Below are positions 1 through 8,564 of a DNA stretch of 64,000 nt, piece by piece. The notes under the pieces were generated by a model that saw only the letters and a list, made by a program, of their open reading frames with translations, was not told the DNA's origin and did not search any database. The position numbers and the translations under genes are program-made. Each line of letters begins with the position of its first letter. The first letter of the stretch is position 1. This stretch comes from Rahnella inusitata_A (GTDB lineage Bacteria; Pseudomonadota; Gammaproteobacteria; Enterobacterales; Enterobacteriaceae): NCBI RefSeq assembly GCF_965118895.1, contig NZ_CBCPJJ010000005.1, positions 62,001-126,000 of the forward strand. The letters are read 5' to 3'.

Positions 1-590
1 GGGACGTAGCGGTAAGTGAGGCGGATATTCCACACATCCGTTTTCACGGAATTATCAGCAACACGACGGATTGTGCGCTTAATACGCAGTGTTGCCAGAT
101 TATCCGGCCCGGTGGCAGGCGCATGCACATTGGAAATAATGGCGATATAAACGACATATTCCGCCTTATTAAAAATCACGTCCGGTGCCTGGTCGCCGTT
201 AAACCCGTCCAGATAGTCCCGGTTCACGCTGTCGCTGTTAAATAACTGCACGTCGTCATAATCACGCTGGAGGGAGAAATAATTATATCCCTCGCGAAGT
301 CTGACATAGTGTGCTGCCAGTGAATGTGCCAGCGCTTTTTCAGCAGCAATATCCCGCTCCTTCACGCGGGTCATATATTCATAGCGCCCGGTCTGTTTAT
401 CCACTGACCATAATTCAGTGTCGGAGGTTTTCAGCGGCAGCAGAATAATAATGGCCGCAATCGCCATTGCGGCCAGAACCAGTCCGGCAGCGGCCACCCG
501 CCAGGCGGTTTTTCGGGAACGCTCTTCCTTTTCCAGCAGTATGGATTCAAAAGAGCGGGAAACATTAACAATGTTCTGAATATCAGACAT
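1..590 (-). CDS. virB8: VirB8-like inner-membrane T4SS protein (3' end cut by window edge)
   Basis: This is the inner-membrane assembly factor of a P-type (VirB/D4) type IV secretion system, which contacts VirB10 and VirB9 in the conjugation channel. The visible 196 residues start MSDIQNIVNVSRSFES, followed by one transmembrane segment at about residues 29-50 (VAAAGLVLAAMAIAAIIILL). A periplasmic domain follows with the VirB8-type stretch RDYDDVQLFNSDSVNRDYLDG. The ATG lies at 590-588 and overlaps the end of the virB7-like gene by 8 bp, so the two are translationally close. The C-terminal residues lie left of the window. Family assignment is firm; the exact subtype is not decided. Confidence 0.88.
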   Translation of the reverse strand, partial: MSDIQNIVNVSRSFESILLEKEERSRKTAWRVAAAGLVLAAMAIAAIIILLPLKTSDTELWSVDKQTGRYEYMTRVKERDIAAEKALAHSLAAHYVRLREGYNYFSLQRDYDDVQLFNSDSVNRDYLDGFNGDQAPDVIFNKAEYVVYIAIISNVHAPATGPDNLATLRIKRTIRRVADNSVKTDVWNIRLTYRYV

Positions 591-723
591 GGTGAGTCAG
601 CTCCTGAATGATGGCGGGGGAATTCACTGGCTCGGGTTCGCCGGATACCGGTGGGAGGTCGCCCTGATGCCGTGCGCAGCCCGTGAGCGCGCACAGCATC
701 AGAAGGATGATGCTGAATTTCAT
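583..723 (-). CDS. virB7: VirB7-like small lipoprotein
   Basis: A 46-residue lipoprotein whose signal peptide ends in the lipobox LTGC (lipid-bearing Cys at residue 16), followed by a short Pro-rich mature part. VirB7 lipoproteins anchor VirB9 in the outer-membrane core complex of type IV secretion systems. The assignment rests on size, lipobox and position between virB6 and virB8, which is the canonical order; the mature sequence is too short for a strong homology call. The start ATG is at 723-721 and the stop codon lies inside the start region of virB8 (ATGTCTGA overlap). It is short enough to be missed by automatic callers. Confidence 0.75.
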   Translation of the reverse strand: MKFSIILLMLCALTGCARHQGDLPPVSGEPEPVNSPAIIQELTHHV

Positions 724-812
724 GGAAGCCCCTTATCGTATGGATGCAGGAATGCCGCACCGGTGGCGCAGGCCACGGCGTGACGGGGAAAGGAAATTAA
801 CGGCAGGGAGGA

Positions 813-1844
813 TTAACGGTGACGCTGCCGGTTCAGGCGTTTCATGCTTTCGATGGCGGTGGTGCGTTTCTGCCAGGCGCTCACGGTTTTACCCGCGCCT
901 GCGCCGGTGAGCCTGCCGGTCGCCGCGGCGACGGCCATGCCGCCTTTCGCAGCCAGGCGGGCACTGCCTCTGACGCCCGGCCCGGCAAGGCTGGAGGATT
1001 TATTCGCCAGTCCGCTCAGGCCACTCATGGCTGCCCCCTGCAGCACCGCCTGTACAGCGGCCCCGCTGAGTGCGCTGGCGAGCCTCGCGGAGAACCAGAC
1101 CACCACACCTGCCGCAATCCCGGCCAGCAGGCACTGCGCCGCCAGCGTGACCATATTGGTTTCAGCGGATGTTTTTGTTGCAGCATCCAGTATCTTATTC
1201 AGGTAATTAATGGCGATACGGATGGATAAGGCGGAAAACATGATCGTTAATATTGCCGCAAAAATCGTTTTCAGCCAGTTATCAAACATCGGTTTAAGAA
1301 AACCGTACAGCAGGCAGAAAATAAAGAGCGGCGCGGTGGTGGTCATTAACAGGATGGTGATTTCGGCGAGCAGGTTGACAAAGGTGGCTGCCATCAGCAG
1401 GACAATAGAGCCGCCCCATACCAGCACTTCGGCAAGGCCGCCATTCAGTTTGACGTAAGTTGATGTGTCCATATTAAATAACTTTTGCCCCAGCGCCTGT
1501 GCCTTTCCCCAGACAGTATCGAGCAGCGCCCAGATATTATCATCGCCGCTGACACCGTCTTTGAGTCCCTGGATAGCCGCTACCGCCATATCAAGCCAGC
1601 CATCCCGGTTTAACACAAAGGTGGTGATCAGCAACATTCGCCCCACATCCCAGACGACATCTTCAACCGGGGTCCGGAGTTTGCCAGCCAGTGTCTGATA
1701 ACCGCGATACAGTATAAATAAGGTAAAAGAGCTGACAATGATGACGCTGATCATCGTGCCGTAAGTGGAAGACTGACCTTCCAGTACAGCATTCAGTCCA
1801 TCCATGATGTTTTTGTCCATACCAACAAAAATACCACCGGACAT
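813..1844 (-). CDS. virB6: VirB6/TrbL-family polytopic T4SS membrane protein
   Basis: A 343-residue multi-spanning inner-membrane protein of the VirB6/TrbL family, part of the inner-membrane complex that passes DNA substrate in VirB-type systems. Hydrophobic segments are visible near residues 30-50, 85-100, 140-185 and 190-260. A small-residue-rich C-terminal tail (about 260-343; Ala, Gly, Ser, Lys, Arg) is typical of the family. The ATG at 1844 is preceded by GGTGAGGCACC, a reasonable ribosome site; a second in-frame Met at residue 9 is possible. It follows the eexN-like gene and precedes virB7, as in ICE and plasmid virB operons. Confidence 0.88.
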   Translation of the reverse strand: MSGGIFVGMDKNIMDGLNAVLEGQSSTYGTMISVIIVSSFTLFILYRGYQTLAGKLRTPVEDVVWDVGRMLLITTFVLNRDGWLDMAVAAIQGLKDGVSGDDNIWALLDTVWGKAQALGQKLFNMDTSTYVKLNGGLAEVLVWGGSIVLLMAATFVNLLAEITILLMTTTAPLFIFCLLYGFLKPMFDNWLKTIFAAILTIMFSALSIRIAINYLNKILDAATKTSAETNMVTLAAQCLLAGIAAGVVVWFSARLASALSGAAVQAVLQGAAMSGLSGLANKSSSLAGPGVRGSARLAAKGGMAVAAATGRLTGAGAGKTVSAWQKRTTAIESMKRLNRQRHR

Positions 1845-1919
1845 GGTGCCTCACCTGATATTTAAAGAAAGGAAATAAAAAAACAGGGAGAATTCCCTGT
1901 TTTGTTGGAGGAAATATTA

Positions 1920-2195
1920 TTACTGTGTCACTGCATTTCGTTTTGCAGCTTCCTGCTGAAATATCGCCTCGAATTTTTCCTTAACCCCGGGCTGGCCTTC
2001 CTGTGCAAACATAAGTGCTGCCCGGTGGGCAAATTCGCAGTTATCGCTTGCCTCGCCATCCTTCAGGCATTGCGTATAAACCGCATAAGTTTCGTCAGGA
2101 TGTTGCTTATACCAGGCTTCGGATTTGGTTTCCTTGCAGCCGGACAGTAATATCACGCCTGAGAGTGTGCATAAGGTGAATAAGGATCTGAGCAC
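1920..2195 (-). CDS. eexN: EexN-like lipoprotein (probable entry-exclusion protein)
   Basis: A 91-residue lipoprotein with signal peptide and lipobox LLSGC (Cys at residue 20), followed by KETKSEAWYKQHPDE, a pattern typical of EexN-family lipoproteins placed between virB5 and virB6. Two mature-part cysteines (in QCLKDG and DNCEF) are also typical. EexN proteins of IncN-type systems reduce uptake of a second copy of the same element. Translation starts at GTG (2195) behind a very strong AGGAGG site (ATAAGGAGGTTATCC), which decides the start. Function is inferred from family and position. Confidence 0.78.
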   Translation of the reverse strand: MLRSLFTLCTLSGVILLSGCKETKSEAWYKQHPDETYAVYTQCLKDGEASDNCEFAHRAALMFAQEGQPGVKEKFEAIFQQEAAKRNAVTQ

Positions 2196-2206
2196 GGATA
2201 ACCTCC

Positions 2207-2935
2207 TTATAAATTATTAAGGTCAGCAACAGGTGCCGTTAGCTGCTGCTGTTCAAAGGCTTTCTGTCTTTGCTGTTCCAGCAATGTCGTTCGCTGTTCA
2301 GCCTGCCTGACAGACATCTCCCACTGATTCGTCAGCGCATTTAACTGTACGCTTTTCGCCGCGATGGCGTTAGCCAGATCCTGAGACTCTTTCGAGTCCT
2401 GCGCATTCGATATACGGTCAGATAAGTCTGATATATCGCTGAGTGTGCTGTTAATCCTGTTTTCAACGTCAGTGGTATTCTCAATCGCCATTGCCTGATT
2501 GAGGATTATCTGTTTGCAACTGTCGGCCAGGGCCTGATATTTTATTCCTTCCTGTTCCTCGCTGCATACGCTGAACGATTTGTATTTACTGTAAAGGTGT
2601 TGCAGTTCATAAGAATATGAACTGTTCTTCGTGGTCAGCAGATCATCCAGTGAAATACCGTTCTTACGGAGATTATCAATATCGGTTTTCAGGCTTCGGG
2701 CATCACTGAGAAAACCCTGAATATCCCGCACGCCGGTTGCGGTAGCCAGTTGCTTCTTATACGCATTAAGTTCGCTTTTATAATGGGTAACCGTACCCTC
2801 CCATTGCTGTAGTTTCTGCATCCACTGGTTAATGGATTCGGTATTCTGCACGGCGTCGAAAACCGGTATTCCGGCGCTGAACGCCTGCGCCGAGAAAAAT
2901 AACAATAATGCCAGACGGTGATTCCTGGAACGCAT
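2207..2935 (-). CDS. virB5: VirB5-like minor pilin / pilus-tip protein
   Basis: A 242-residue secreted protein of the VirB5 family, minor component of the T-pilus that helps assembly and contact with recipients. A Sec signal peptide is visible at residues 1-21 (MRSRNHRLALLLFFSAQAFSAG), followed by GIPVFDAVQNTESINQW and a mostly helical, Gln-rich body. An upstream in-frame extension to 3025 exists. The Met at 2935 directly before the signal peptide, with TGAGG upstream, is the better start. It lies 22 bp after virB4 and 11 bp before the eexN-like gene, all in one leftward operon. Confidence 0.85.
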   Translation of the reverse strand: MRSRNHRLALLLFFSAQAFSAGIPVFDAVQNTESINQWMQKLQQWEGTVTHYKSELNAYKKQLATATGVRDIQGFLSDARSLKTDIDNLRKNGISLDDLLTTKNSSYSYELQHLYSKYKSFSVCSEEQEGIKYQALADSCKQIILNQAMAIENTTDVENRINSTLSDISDLSDRISNAQDSKESQDLANAIAAKSVQLNALTNQWEMSVRQAEQRTTLLEQQRQKAFEQQQLTAPVADLNNL

Positions 2936-2957
2936 TGATAGTACCTCAGGTTGGCTT

Positions 2958-5705
2958 TCAGATTGCCCGGTCAAAAAAAGTATCTTTCCATTCATCAGGT
3001 CGCATACCATCCTGATAAATGGCATCGAATATTTTCAGGTTGTCCTCACTGCCGCTGAGAAGCCGGGTGAATTTACCCATCCCGGACAGATCCATTTTCG
3101 CCATCGCCACAAACGGGCGGGTTTCCCCGGCCCGCAGCGGTGTTTTCAGGATGACCATATAATGCTCGCCCGGATCCAGGCTCCTGACCGTGTCATAAAC
3201 ACTTTCCGGCACTTTCATTTTCTCCACGTAATCCGCATGGCTGGCTTTCGGGTTGGCGAGGAAAATCTGGGTACCGCACTGCTCAATAATCGCCGGGGCG
3301 ATGGGGTGTCTGACGATTTCATCCGGTGACTGTGTTGCCGGAACGAAGATACCGTTCAGCTTTCGGATGACTTTCAGCATATTGAGGGAGAAGCGGGAAA
3401 ATTCGACATCGGCCAGCCAGCGCCAGAACTCATCCATAAACATCACCAGGCGGCGACCATCCAGAAGACTGGTCACACGGTACAGCAGGTAAAAGGTCAC
3501 GGGGCCGCGAATATCGTCATCATCCAGAAATTCGGTGCCGTCGATACCAAAGTTATCGACATCGCTGATGGTGAAAGTATCGGCCTCGTTATCAAACACC
3601 CAGCCGAACTCGCCCCCCTGCGCCCACTGTTTCAGGCGAATACGCAGCCCGTTGGTGCGGGCGTCTGTGGTCGGCGGCTCCGGCAGCACTTCCAGCAGCC
3701 GGGTGATCCCGTACCGGCGGTACTCCGGCGGATAGTCCAGCATGATGGTGTCCACGGCGGCACTGATCCGCTCCTCATCGCGCGGATCGAGCGGCTTACC
3801 GTTGCGGCGGCACAGCATGCGCACCAGCCGTTTGATGAAACTGATGTTCCGGCGGGTTGGCTCCAGCGCAAACGGGTTGAAGCCGGTGGGCTCGCCGGTA
3901 TGGATGCGGAAATAACGCCCGCCCGCCTGGCGGATCGCCATCTCCGCCGCCCGGTCCTTATCGAAATACACCGTGGTCAGCCGTTTGATGGTGGCAGAAG
4001 GCGCAAACGACGCCGGGTTACGGTACTTCTGCATCAGTTGTTGCATAATGGTCATCAGCAGGGTTTTGCCGGATCCGGTTTTCCCGATAATCGCCGTATT
4101 CCCCGGCGTTTTCTCACCGGTGTCATCCCGCCCGGCCTGGCTGTCGTGCAGGTTCAGGTAATACCCGCCACCGCCGGGAGATGTGAGGATGGCGATGGCT
4201 TCCCCCCACGGATTACCGCTGCGTTTGTGGGGATGGAAGTTATGCAGGCAGGCTATATCGGCAAAATTCTGGCTGCTGACGGCCACCAGTCGGGGTCGCA
4301 GCGTATACACGCCCGGCAGTTGCGCCAGATACGCGGCGGGCAGTGACAGGGTGGAGAGCGTTGTCATAATACCAAGATCGGCGAAGGGCTGGGCCAGAAC
4401 GTTAGTGTCCTTCACCACCTGTCCGGCACTGTCTGAGGAGATCAGCAGGGAAAAGTGGAATTTACCGCACGACACATGTCCGGACTGGAGCAGGTCGCGC
4501 AGGACAATCAGCTCTTCGCGCTGGGAAGTCGCGTCGTCGTCCGTGGAGTTAAGCCGTTTTTCCGCCAGACGGATATGATTCTGCGCCTCATCCCGTGCCA
4601 TGCAGGTAAAGGACTGCGTCAGAACATACTCGCTTTCGGCGTACAGCAGCGCATCCAGCATACCGGTATGGGTTTCCGGGGAATAATCCTTAATCTCCAG
4701 GCTGCGGAAGAAACGGGAACCGCTGACCGTCTGGCATTCACCGGTGTCGGTGGTGAAAAAGACGTCTGGCGTACTGAGCGTTTCATAAAATGGTGAGCGC
4801 GTTACGGCCACCTTCTGCCACTGACCGGTAAGCAGACGATGGAAGAACGCCAGTTGTGAGGAATACACCCGCCCGTTTTCTTCATATATCCCCAGCGGCG
4901 TTGCCATATAGCGGGATAATGAAGATTCCAGTGCTTCGCGGTATTCCAGCATGATTTTGAGCGCGTCATCCAGTGCTGCCTGGCGTTTACTGTGCGACTG
5001 CGCTTTCATGGTTTTCTTCTCAATCTGAGAGAACGGCGCGTAGCAGACGGTGAAAAACAGCCGGTGCCGCCAGAACGGTTTGTCTTTTACCGGCTGGTAA
5101 TACCGACGTGTTACCTCATCGGAAAAGGGAATACCCGAACAGGCTTCAAAAACATCATGGTATTTTTCACGGAGCCGGTGAATATAGAATGTTACCGGCA
5201 GACCCTCATACGAACGAATAACGTTATTCAGGTGCGTGGCCATCAGGGTCAGGTGATGTTCGTCTTCACATTCAAAGACTGTGCCGTCCAGCTCCCAGGT
5301 GGCAACCAAATCACGGTGACGGTTTCTGATGACGTAAGGGTGAATATGGGAGGAGTACGGAATATATTTATCCAGCGTAATACGCTCGTTTAATTTCATT
5401 TTCTGAATAAACTCCGAGACATCAACGTTATCGTACTGGTTTGCCAGCAGGGCATTCGCGCCAAAATGGGTATTGGTGAAAAGCCGCCCACGGGTTTTAA
5501 ACGCCAGCCAGAGCAGACTGAAATAATGAATGTCCTTTCGGGTTTTATTTTTCATTTCCGCCCATGCAGGAATGAGCATAATCGCCAGGTAATAGCTGAC
5601 ATAGACTGCCAGCAGGACGATGGCCCCGCTGACGAGAACGAACGGCACCAGAGGAATACCCATAATGGCGGCAGGCCGCGTGAGTGCTTTATTCAGCGTA
5701 GCCAT
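2958..5705 (-). CDS. virB4: VirB3-VirB4 fusion: T4SS membrane component plus assembly ATPase
   Basis: A 915-residue fusion. Residues 1 to about 75 resemble VirB3: two hydrophobic segments (GIPLVPFVLVSGAIVLLAVY and YYLAIMLIPAW) followed by a short cytoplasmic part. Residues from about 85 onward are VirB4, the cytoplasmic ATPase that energises pilus assembly and DNA transfer. Walker A is GKTGSGKT at 541-548 and Walker B is LVMFMDEFW with Asp-Glu at 758-759. No separate virB3 gene lies between virB2 (11 bp upstream) and this gene, which agrees with a fusion. VirB3-VirB4 fusions are known in several conjugative systems. The operon context is virB2 to virB5. Confidence 0.93.
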   Translation of the reverse strand: MATLNKALTRPAAIMGIPLVPFVLVSGAIVLLAVYVSYYLAIMLIPAWAEMKNKTRKDIHYFSLLWLAFKTRGRLFTNTHFGANALLANQYDNVDVSEFIQKMKLNERITLDKYIPYSSHIHPYVIRNRHRDLVATWELDGTVFECEDEHHLTLMATHLNNVIRSYEGLPVTFYIHRLREKYHDVFEACSGIPFSDEVTRRYYQPVKDKPFWRHRLFFTVCYAPFSQIEKKTMKAQSHSKRQAALDDALKIMLEYREALESSLSRYMATPLGIYEENGRVYSSQLAFFHRLLTGQWQKVAVTRSPFYETLSTPDVFFTTDTGECQTVSGSRFFRSLEIKDYSPETHTGMLDALLYAESEYVLTQSFTCMARDEAQNHIRLAEKRLNSTDDDATSQREELIVLRDLLQSGHVSCGKFHFSLLISSDSAGQVVKDTNVLAQPFADLGIMTTLSTLSLPAAYLAQLPGVYTLRPRLVAVSSQNFADIACLHNFHPHKRSGNPWGEAIAILTSPGGGGYYLNLHDSQAGRDDTGEKTPGNTAIIGKTGSGKTLLMTIMQQLMQKYRNPASFAPSATIKRLTTVYFDKDRAAEMAIRQAGGRYFRIHTGEPTGFNPFALEPTRRNISFIKRLVRMLCRRNGKPLDPRDEERISAAVDTIMLDYPPEYRRYGITRLLEVLPEPPTTDARTNGLRIRLKQWAQGGEFGWVFDNEADTFTISDVDNFGIDGTEFLDDDDIRGPVTFYLLYRVTSLLDGRRLVMFMDEFWRWLADVEFSRFSLNMLKVIRKLNGIFVPATQSPDEIVRHPIAPAIIEQCGTQIFLANPKASHADYVEKMKVPESVYDTVRSLDPGEHYMVILKTPLRAGETRPFVAMAKMDLSGMGKFTRLLSGSEDNLKIFDAIYQDGMRPDEWKDTFFDRAI

Positions 5706-5716
5706 CGTTGCCTCCC

Positions 5717-5989
5717 TTATGACGCCCAGTAGGCACCGAAGCCGGACGCGCCGACGATCAGGATCGCGCCGATGATGATGTTACGCATGTCATGCAGGCT
5801 CTTGCCGTCGAACAGCACCTTGTAGCCCACCCACATAGTCGCCAGTGTGATGGTGACGGCGGCCAGTCCCAGCAGGCCGGTCGAGGTATTGCTCAGTGTT
5901 TCATTGGCCTTGTTAAAACCACTGTTCGCCGCCAGCACCGGGGCAGACAGCAGCACGGAAACAACAGCGGAGTAACGGCGTTTACGCAT
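5717..5989 (-). CDS. virB2: VirB2-like major pilin
   Basis: A 90-residue prepilin of the VirB2/TrbC family, the main subunit of the conjugative pilus. It has an N-terminal signal sequence (MRKRRYSAVVSVLLSAPVLAA) and two hydrophobic helices (STGLLGLAAVTITLATMWVG and MRNIIIGAILIVGASGFGAY) joined by a short polar loop (FDGKSLHD). Two ATG codons lie close together. The one at 5989 has AGGAG at proper spacing, while the one at 5995 is too near it. The gene begins just after the virB1 stop (TGA at 5992-5994), so the two are probably translationally coupled. Confidence 0.88.
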   Translation of the reverse strand: MRKRRYSAVVSVLLSAPVLAANSGFNKANETLSNTSTGLLGLAAVTITLATMWVGYKVLFDGKSLHDMRNIIIGAILIVGASGFGAYWAS

Positions 5990-5991
5990 GA

Positions 5992-6636
5992 TCATTTCTC
6001 CTCATCAGGGATAACAGGGATAGCGCCGCGAATGACGGAATCGGGATAATGCAGGGAAGTCAGGATCGGCGCAGTGGCACCGGCAGGCTCGCCGCGCAGC
6101 ACAACGGCGGGATAACGGGCAGACGGTTGTGTGCTCGGGTCAGGGGCTCGCTGCCGGTCTTCCCGGGTGGACGGGACGACATAGCCAATGCGCTGTACGT
6201 AGCTGGTCTGGTTAAAGGCGGATTCCGGTCGCTGACCGGTTTCAAAGTTGCCGGAGTAGTAACAACTGAGCGCTCGTTTCAGAGTGCTACCGCGCCGGTA
6301 ACAGTCGGCGAGAATGCGCTCAAATACCGACAGATTGATGCAAGGGTTAAGTAAGTCGCTGGCCGTGACGCCGTAATGGCGGAAATTGGTGCTGGTGATT
6401 TGCATCAGGCCGACCGAATAGCGTCGGCCTTGCGCCGCCAGCCGTCCGGTGAGGCTCATCGCCTCATCATGGCTTGCGGGAAAATGTGAAATCACACCTT
6501 TGCCGCCCGGCACGATTTCAGCAATGGCGTAAGGGTGAAAACCGGATTCGACCCGTGCCACATCAAGTGCCGTGGACGGGTGAACACTGGTGGCGCACTG
6601 CGTCGCCAGCGCCAGAAAGGCTGTGGTGGAAAGCAT
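5992..6636 (-). CDS. virB1: VirB1-like lytic transglycosylase
   Basis: A 214-residue soluble lytic transglycosylase that locally opens peptidoglycan for assembly of the conjugation channel. The SLT fold is recognisable from ALDVARVESGFHPYAI (catalytic Glu in VES), YSVGLMQITSTNF and the later ALSCYYSGNF. A Pro-rich tail (about 150-214) is less conserved. An upstream in-frame extension to 6783 is open, but MLSTTAFLALATQ at 6636 matches family starts. It is the first core gene of the virB operon and runs into virB2. Confidence 0.88.
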   Translation of the reverse strand: MLSTTAFLALATQCATSVHPSTALDVARVESGFHPYAIAEIVPGGKGVISHFPASHDEAMSLTGRLAAQGRRYSVGLMQITSTNFRHYGVTASDLLNPCINLSVFERILADCYRRGSTLKRALSCYYSGNFETGQRPESAFNQTSYVQRIGYVVPSTREDRQRAPDPSTQPSARYPAVVLRGEPAGATAPILTSLHYPDSVIRGAIPVIPDEEK

Positions 6637-6706
6637 AGTGGCCTCGTAACCGTGGGTCCGGCAGCGTATACAAAAACACGTTACCGGGGAGAAGGACAAA
6701 AGCGGG

Positions 6707-6928
6707 TTAAACGGCTGCGGCATCCTGTGAAATGTCACTCTCTTCTCTCGGTTCAAGCAGTACCAGCCTGCCTGAAACCGCAATACCGGGGATCAGCACG
6801 ATATTCAGGCCAGGCTTACCGTTATGTGCGAAGGCCACACCAACCCTGGTCCAGTACGTGTTTTTCTCGCCCTGTGCATCGGGCTGACTTCCCTGAGTGA
6901 TAAAGACGTGATAATTGGGTTTTCTCAT
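6707..6928 (-). CDS. Small conserved-looking protein upstream of virB1
   Basis: A 73-residue soluble protein beginning MRKPNYHVFITQGSQPDAQG. It reads as a compact beta-rich fold (TYWTRVGVAFAH, GLNIVLIPGIAVSGRLVLLEPRE). I do not recognise a named family, although small proteins of this kind often precede virB1 in ICE and plasmid transfer operons. The ATG at 6928 is preceded by AAAGGAAATACC, a good ribosome site. It ends 70 bp before virB1 on the same strand and is probably the first gene of the virB transcript. No function is assigned. Confidence 0.65.
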   Translation of the reverse strand: MRKPNYHVFITQGSQPDAQGEKNTYWTRVGVAFAHNGKPGLNIVLIPGIAVSGRLVLLEPREESDISQDAAAV

Positions 6929-7324
6929 GGTATTTCCTTTAATAAAATAGCCGTGAAAGCAATAAAAAGGTCACATCCCGGTTCTGCATTCCGGTTTTAA
7001 CGGGTCAGCGAGAACATTCAGCGGCACCCTGAATTGTGGTTACGTGACAGCCCGATCCAATTTGTTAAAGAACAATCCCCGGCCTGGACGAATGAACGTC
7101 CATCAGGGCAACCATGTTGTTATGGCATTTTCAGAATCAGATATTCAGTGCGGGATATAAACGATAAATTCAAAACAAAAATAAGAGAGATAAACTGGCG
7201 AGGATTATCAGATGCGGAAAGAGGGAGAAGGATGCAGAACAGATAATAAAGAAGGCATTCTATTTTAATGGAAACAGAAAGACGTGCAGAGAAATAATAT
7301 CCCCGAACGTCTTTATCGCTATTA
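6929..7324. other. 396-bp non-coding gap between virB operon and regulatory genes
   Basis: No supported gene is present. The only open frame (7120-7344 minus, 74 codons) is AT-rich and overlaps the neighbouring gene. The stretch TTCTTTAACAAATTGGA (minus strand, about 7056-7072) lies in the interval and the virB promoter should be here, but I cannot define its -10 and -35 boxes. No strong dyad was seen. Confidence 0.5.
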
Positions 7325-7534
7325 TTAGCGTCTGCGATGCTCAAGTTGTTCCTGACATTCTGTACAGGTGGTTATGCCCGGCAGAGTCTGCCGTCGTTTT
7401 TCAGGAATAGGTTTACCACATATACGACAGTGAAATAATGATCGTGTTGAACCCGGCTTAAAACGGTTCTGCTCAATCATCTCCTCCAGTCGCTGTTCAT
7501 TAAATTCCTGATCGCGGTCGATCTCATCCGGCAT
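7325..7534 (-). CDS. TraR/DksA-family zinc-finger protein
   Basis: A 69-residue protein with a C4 zinc finger: CRIC near residue 38 and CTEC near residue 58, the TraR/DksA C-terminal signature. An acidic helical N-terminus (MPDEIDRDQEFNEQRLEEMI) corresponds to the short TraR form. TraR proteins bind RNA polymerase in the secondary channel and imitate DksA plus ppGpp. Conjugative elements often carry one. It overlaps the DUF2857 gene by 11 bp and is transcribed with it. Confidence 0.85.
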   Translation of the reverse strand: MPDEIDRDQEFNEQRLEEMIEQNRFKPGSTRSLFHCRICGKPIPEKRRQTLPGITTCTECQEQLEHRRR

Positions 7535-8111
7535 GGAGAGTCCTCCTGCCAGTAGCGGCTTCCTGTTCGCACAGTGCGATACGTTTCCAGACCGTGGTGA
7601 GTGACAGCGCTTCGGCCTCTGGCTGCAGGATTTCCGTCACCTGCATCATGGTGATCAGTGCATCGGGCGATTCAAGGTTTTCTACCCTGCGCTGCTGCCA
7701 TTGCAACCAGATAGCCACATCTGTCTTTTCATCCGGTTCAGGCGTTCGGCCATACGGCACGCTGACACCCAGCAACCGACGGCGAAGGCAGACTTCATTG
7801 GAGGTGAGACCAAAATAGTGGTTCATCAGTGCGATGGAGCCGCCCAGTCGTATGGCCCGGTCAATTAGTTGTCGGCGCTGTTCTTCCTGACCAGAATGGG
7901 CCAGCAACTGGTGCAGAACATCGTGGCGTAGCGAGACTGCGATAAAAGGCGCGGCTGCTCGGCTCAGCGTAAAGAGTGCATCTGGCGAGAGCTGGCTGAG
8001 GGCATTCATTTCGTCAAATGTGAAACCGAGATCTTCACAGTGACGAATATTGCCTTCATTAAGCGCCTGCAGGGCATTGGTGAGTACGGCGTAATTTAGT
8101 GAAGGGATCAT
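7524..8111 (-). CDS. DUF2857 (STY4526-like) ICE protein
   Basis: A 195-residue protein of the DUF2857 family, found in ICEs and genomic islands related to SPI-7 and HPI-type elements, usually near the replication and regulation genes. The matching stretch is HYFGLTSNEVCLRRRLLGVSVPYGRTPEPDEKT, which has helix-turn-helix character. The function is not known; a role in element regulation is an inference. The frame is open up to a TTG at 8138. ATG at 8111 with GGA about 10 bases upstream is preferred. It overlaps the downstream TraR-like gene. Confidence 0.75.
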   Translation of the reverse strand: MIPSLNYAVLTNALQALNEGNIRHCEDLGFTFDEMNALSQLSPDALFTLSRAAAPFIAVSLRHDVLHQLLAHSGQEEQRRQLIDRAIRLGGSIALMNHYFGLTSNEVCLRRRLLGVSVPYGRTPEPDEKTDVAIWLQWQQRRVENLESPDALITMMQVTEILQPEAEALSLTTVWKRIALCEQEAATGRRTLHAG

Positions 8112-8232
8112 AATATGTATTCCGTATATTTTTTTCAACAGGCAAGATAGATGCAGAAATATCTGGGTATATAGCCTGTTGGAGGGTATTTAGTTGAATC
8201 AGTTGCTTTAATTCGCCTTCCCTTGACCGCGT

Positions 8233-8418
8233 TTAGCGCCGGGACAATTTAATATTGATCCATTCGTCAATTTCTGATTCCAGCCAGGCCACACTGGCTG
8301 GTCCGATTTTTATTGAACGAGGAAATGTACCCTCTTTCATATACAGATAGATTTGTGAACGTTTCAAGCCGGTTTTTTCTTCAACCTTTTTTAAGCGTAA
8401 TAACTGATGTGATGTCAT
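8233..8418 (-). CDS. AlpA-family excisionase-like transcriptional regulator
   Basis: A 61-residue MerR-like winged helix-turn-helix protein of the AlpA family: LLRLKKVEEKTGLKRSQIYLYMKEGTFPRSIKIGPASVAWLESEIDEWI. In P4-like islands AlpA raises expression of the integrase and so favours excision. Here it sits about 11.5 kb from the integrase gene. ATG at 8418 has CAGGAGACAATC upstream, which decides the start over an upstream in-frame codon. It is probably part of the element's excision and regulation set. Confidence 0.85.
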   Translation of the reverse strand: MTSHQLLRLKKVEEKTGLKRSQIYLYMKEGTFPRSIKIGPASVAWLESEIDEWINIKLSRR

Positions 8419-8498
8419 GATTGTCTCCTGTAGCAAAACAAACATTGGTATGCCTGGAGATAATAAAAAAGCATAACGGAAGGAGAAGTGGTAGTGGT

Positions 8499-8519
8499 AA
8501 ACCCCGTATTACGGGGTTT
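8499..8519. repeat. 9-bp perfect inverted repeat between alpA and an orphan gene
   Basis: Arms AAACCCCGT (8499-8507) and ACGGGGTTT (8511-8519) with a 3-base loop. It lies in the 146-bp interval upstream of alpA and downstream of the 8565-9491 gene. No U-tract follows on either strand, so it could be an operator or a weak terminator. Confidence 0.5.
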
Positions 8520-8564
8520 AATAAACTAAATACGGGATCATATTGTTGACAGATAAACACAATA

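Noticed and set aside
7120..7344. 74-codon minus-strand frame in the gap before the virB operon
   Set aside because: AT-rich, overlaps the stop region of the TraR-like gene, no ribosome site and no recognisable sequence.
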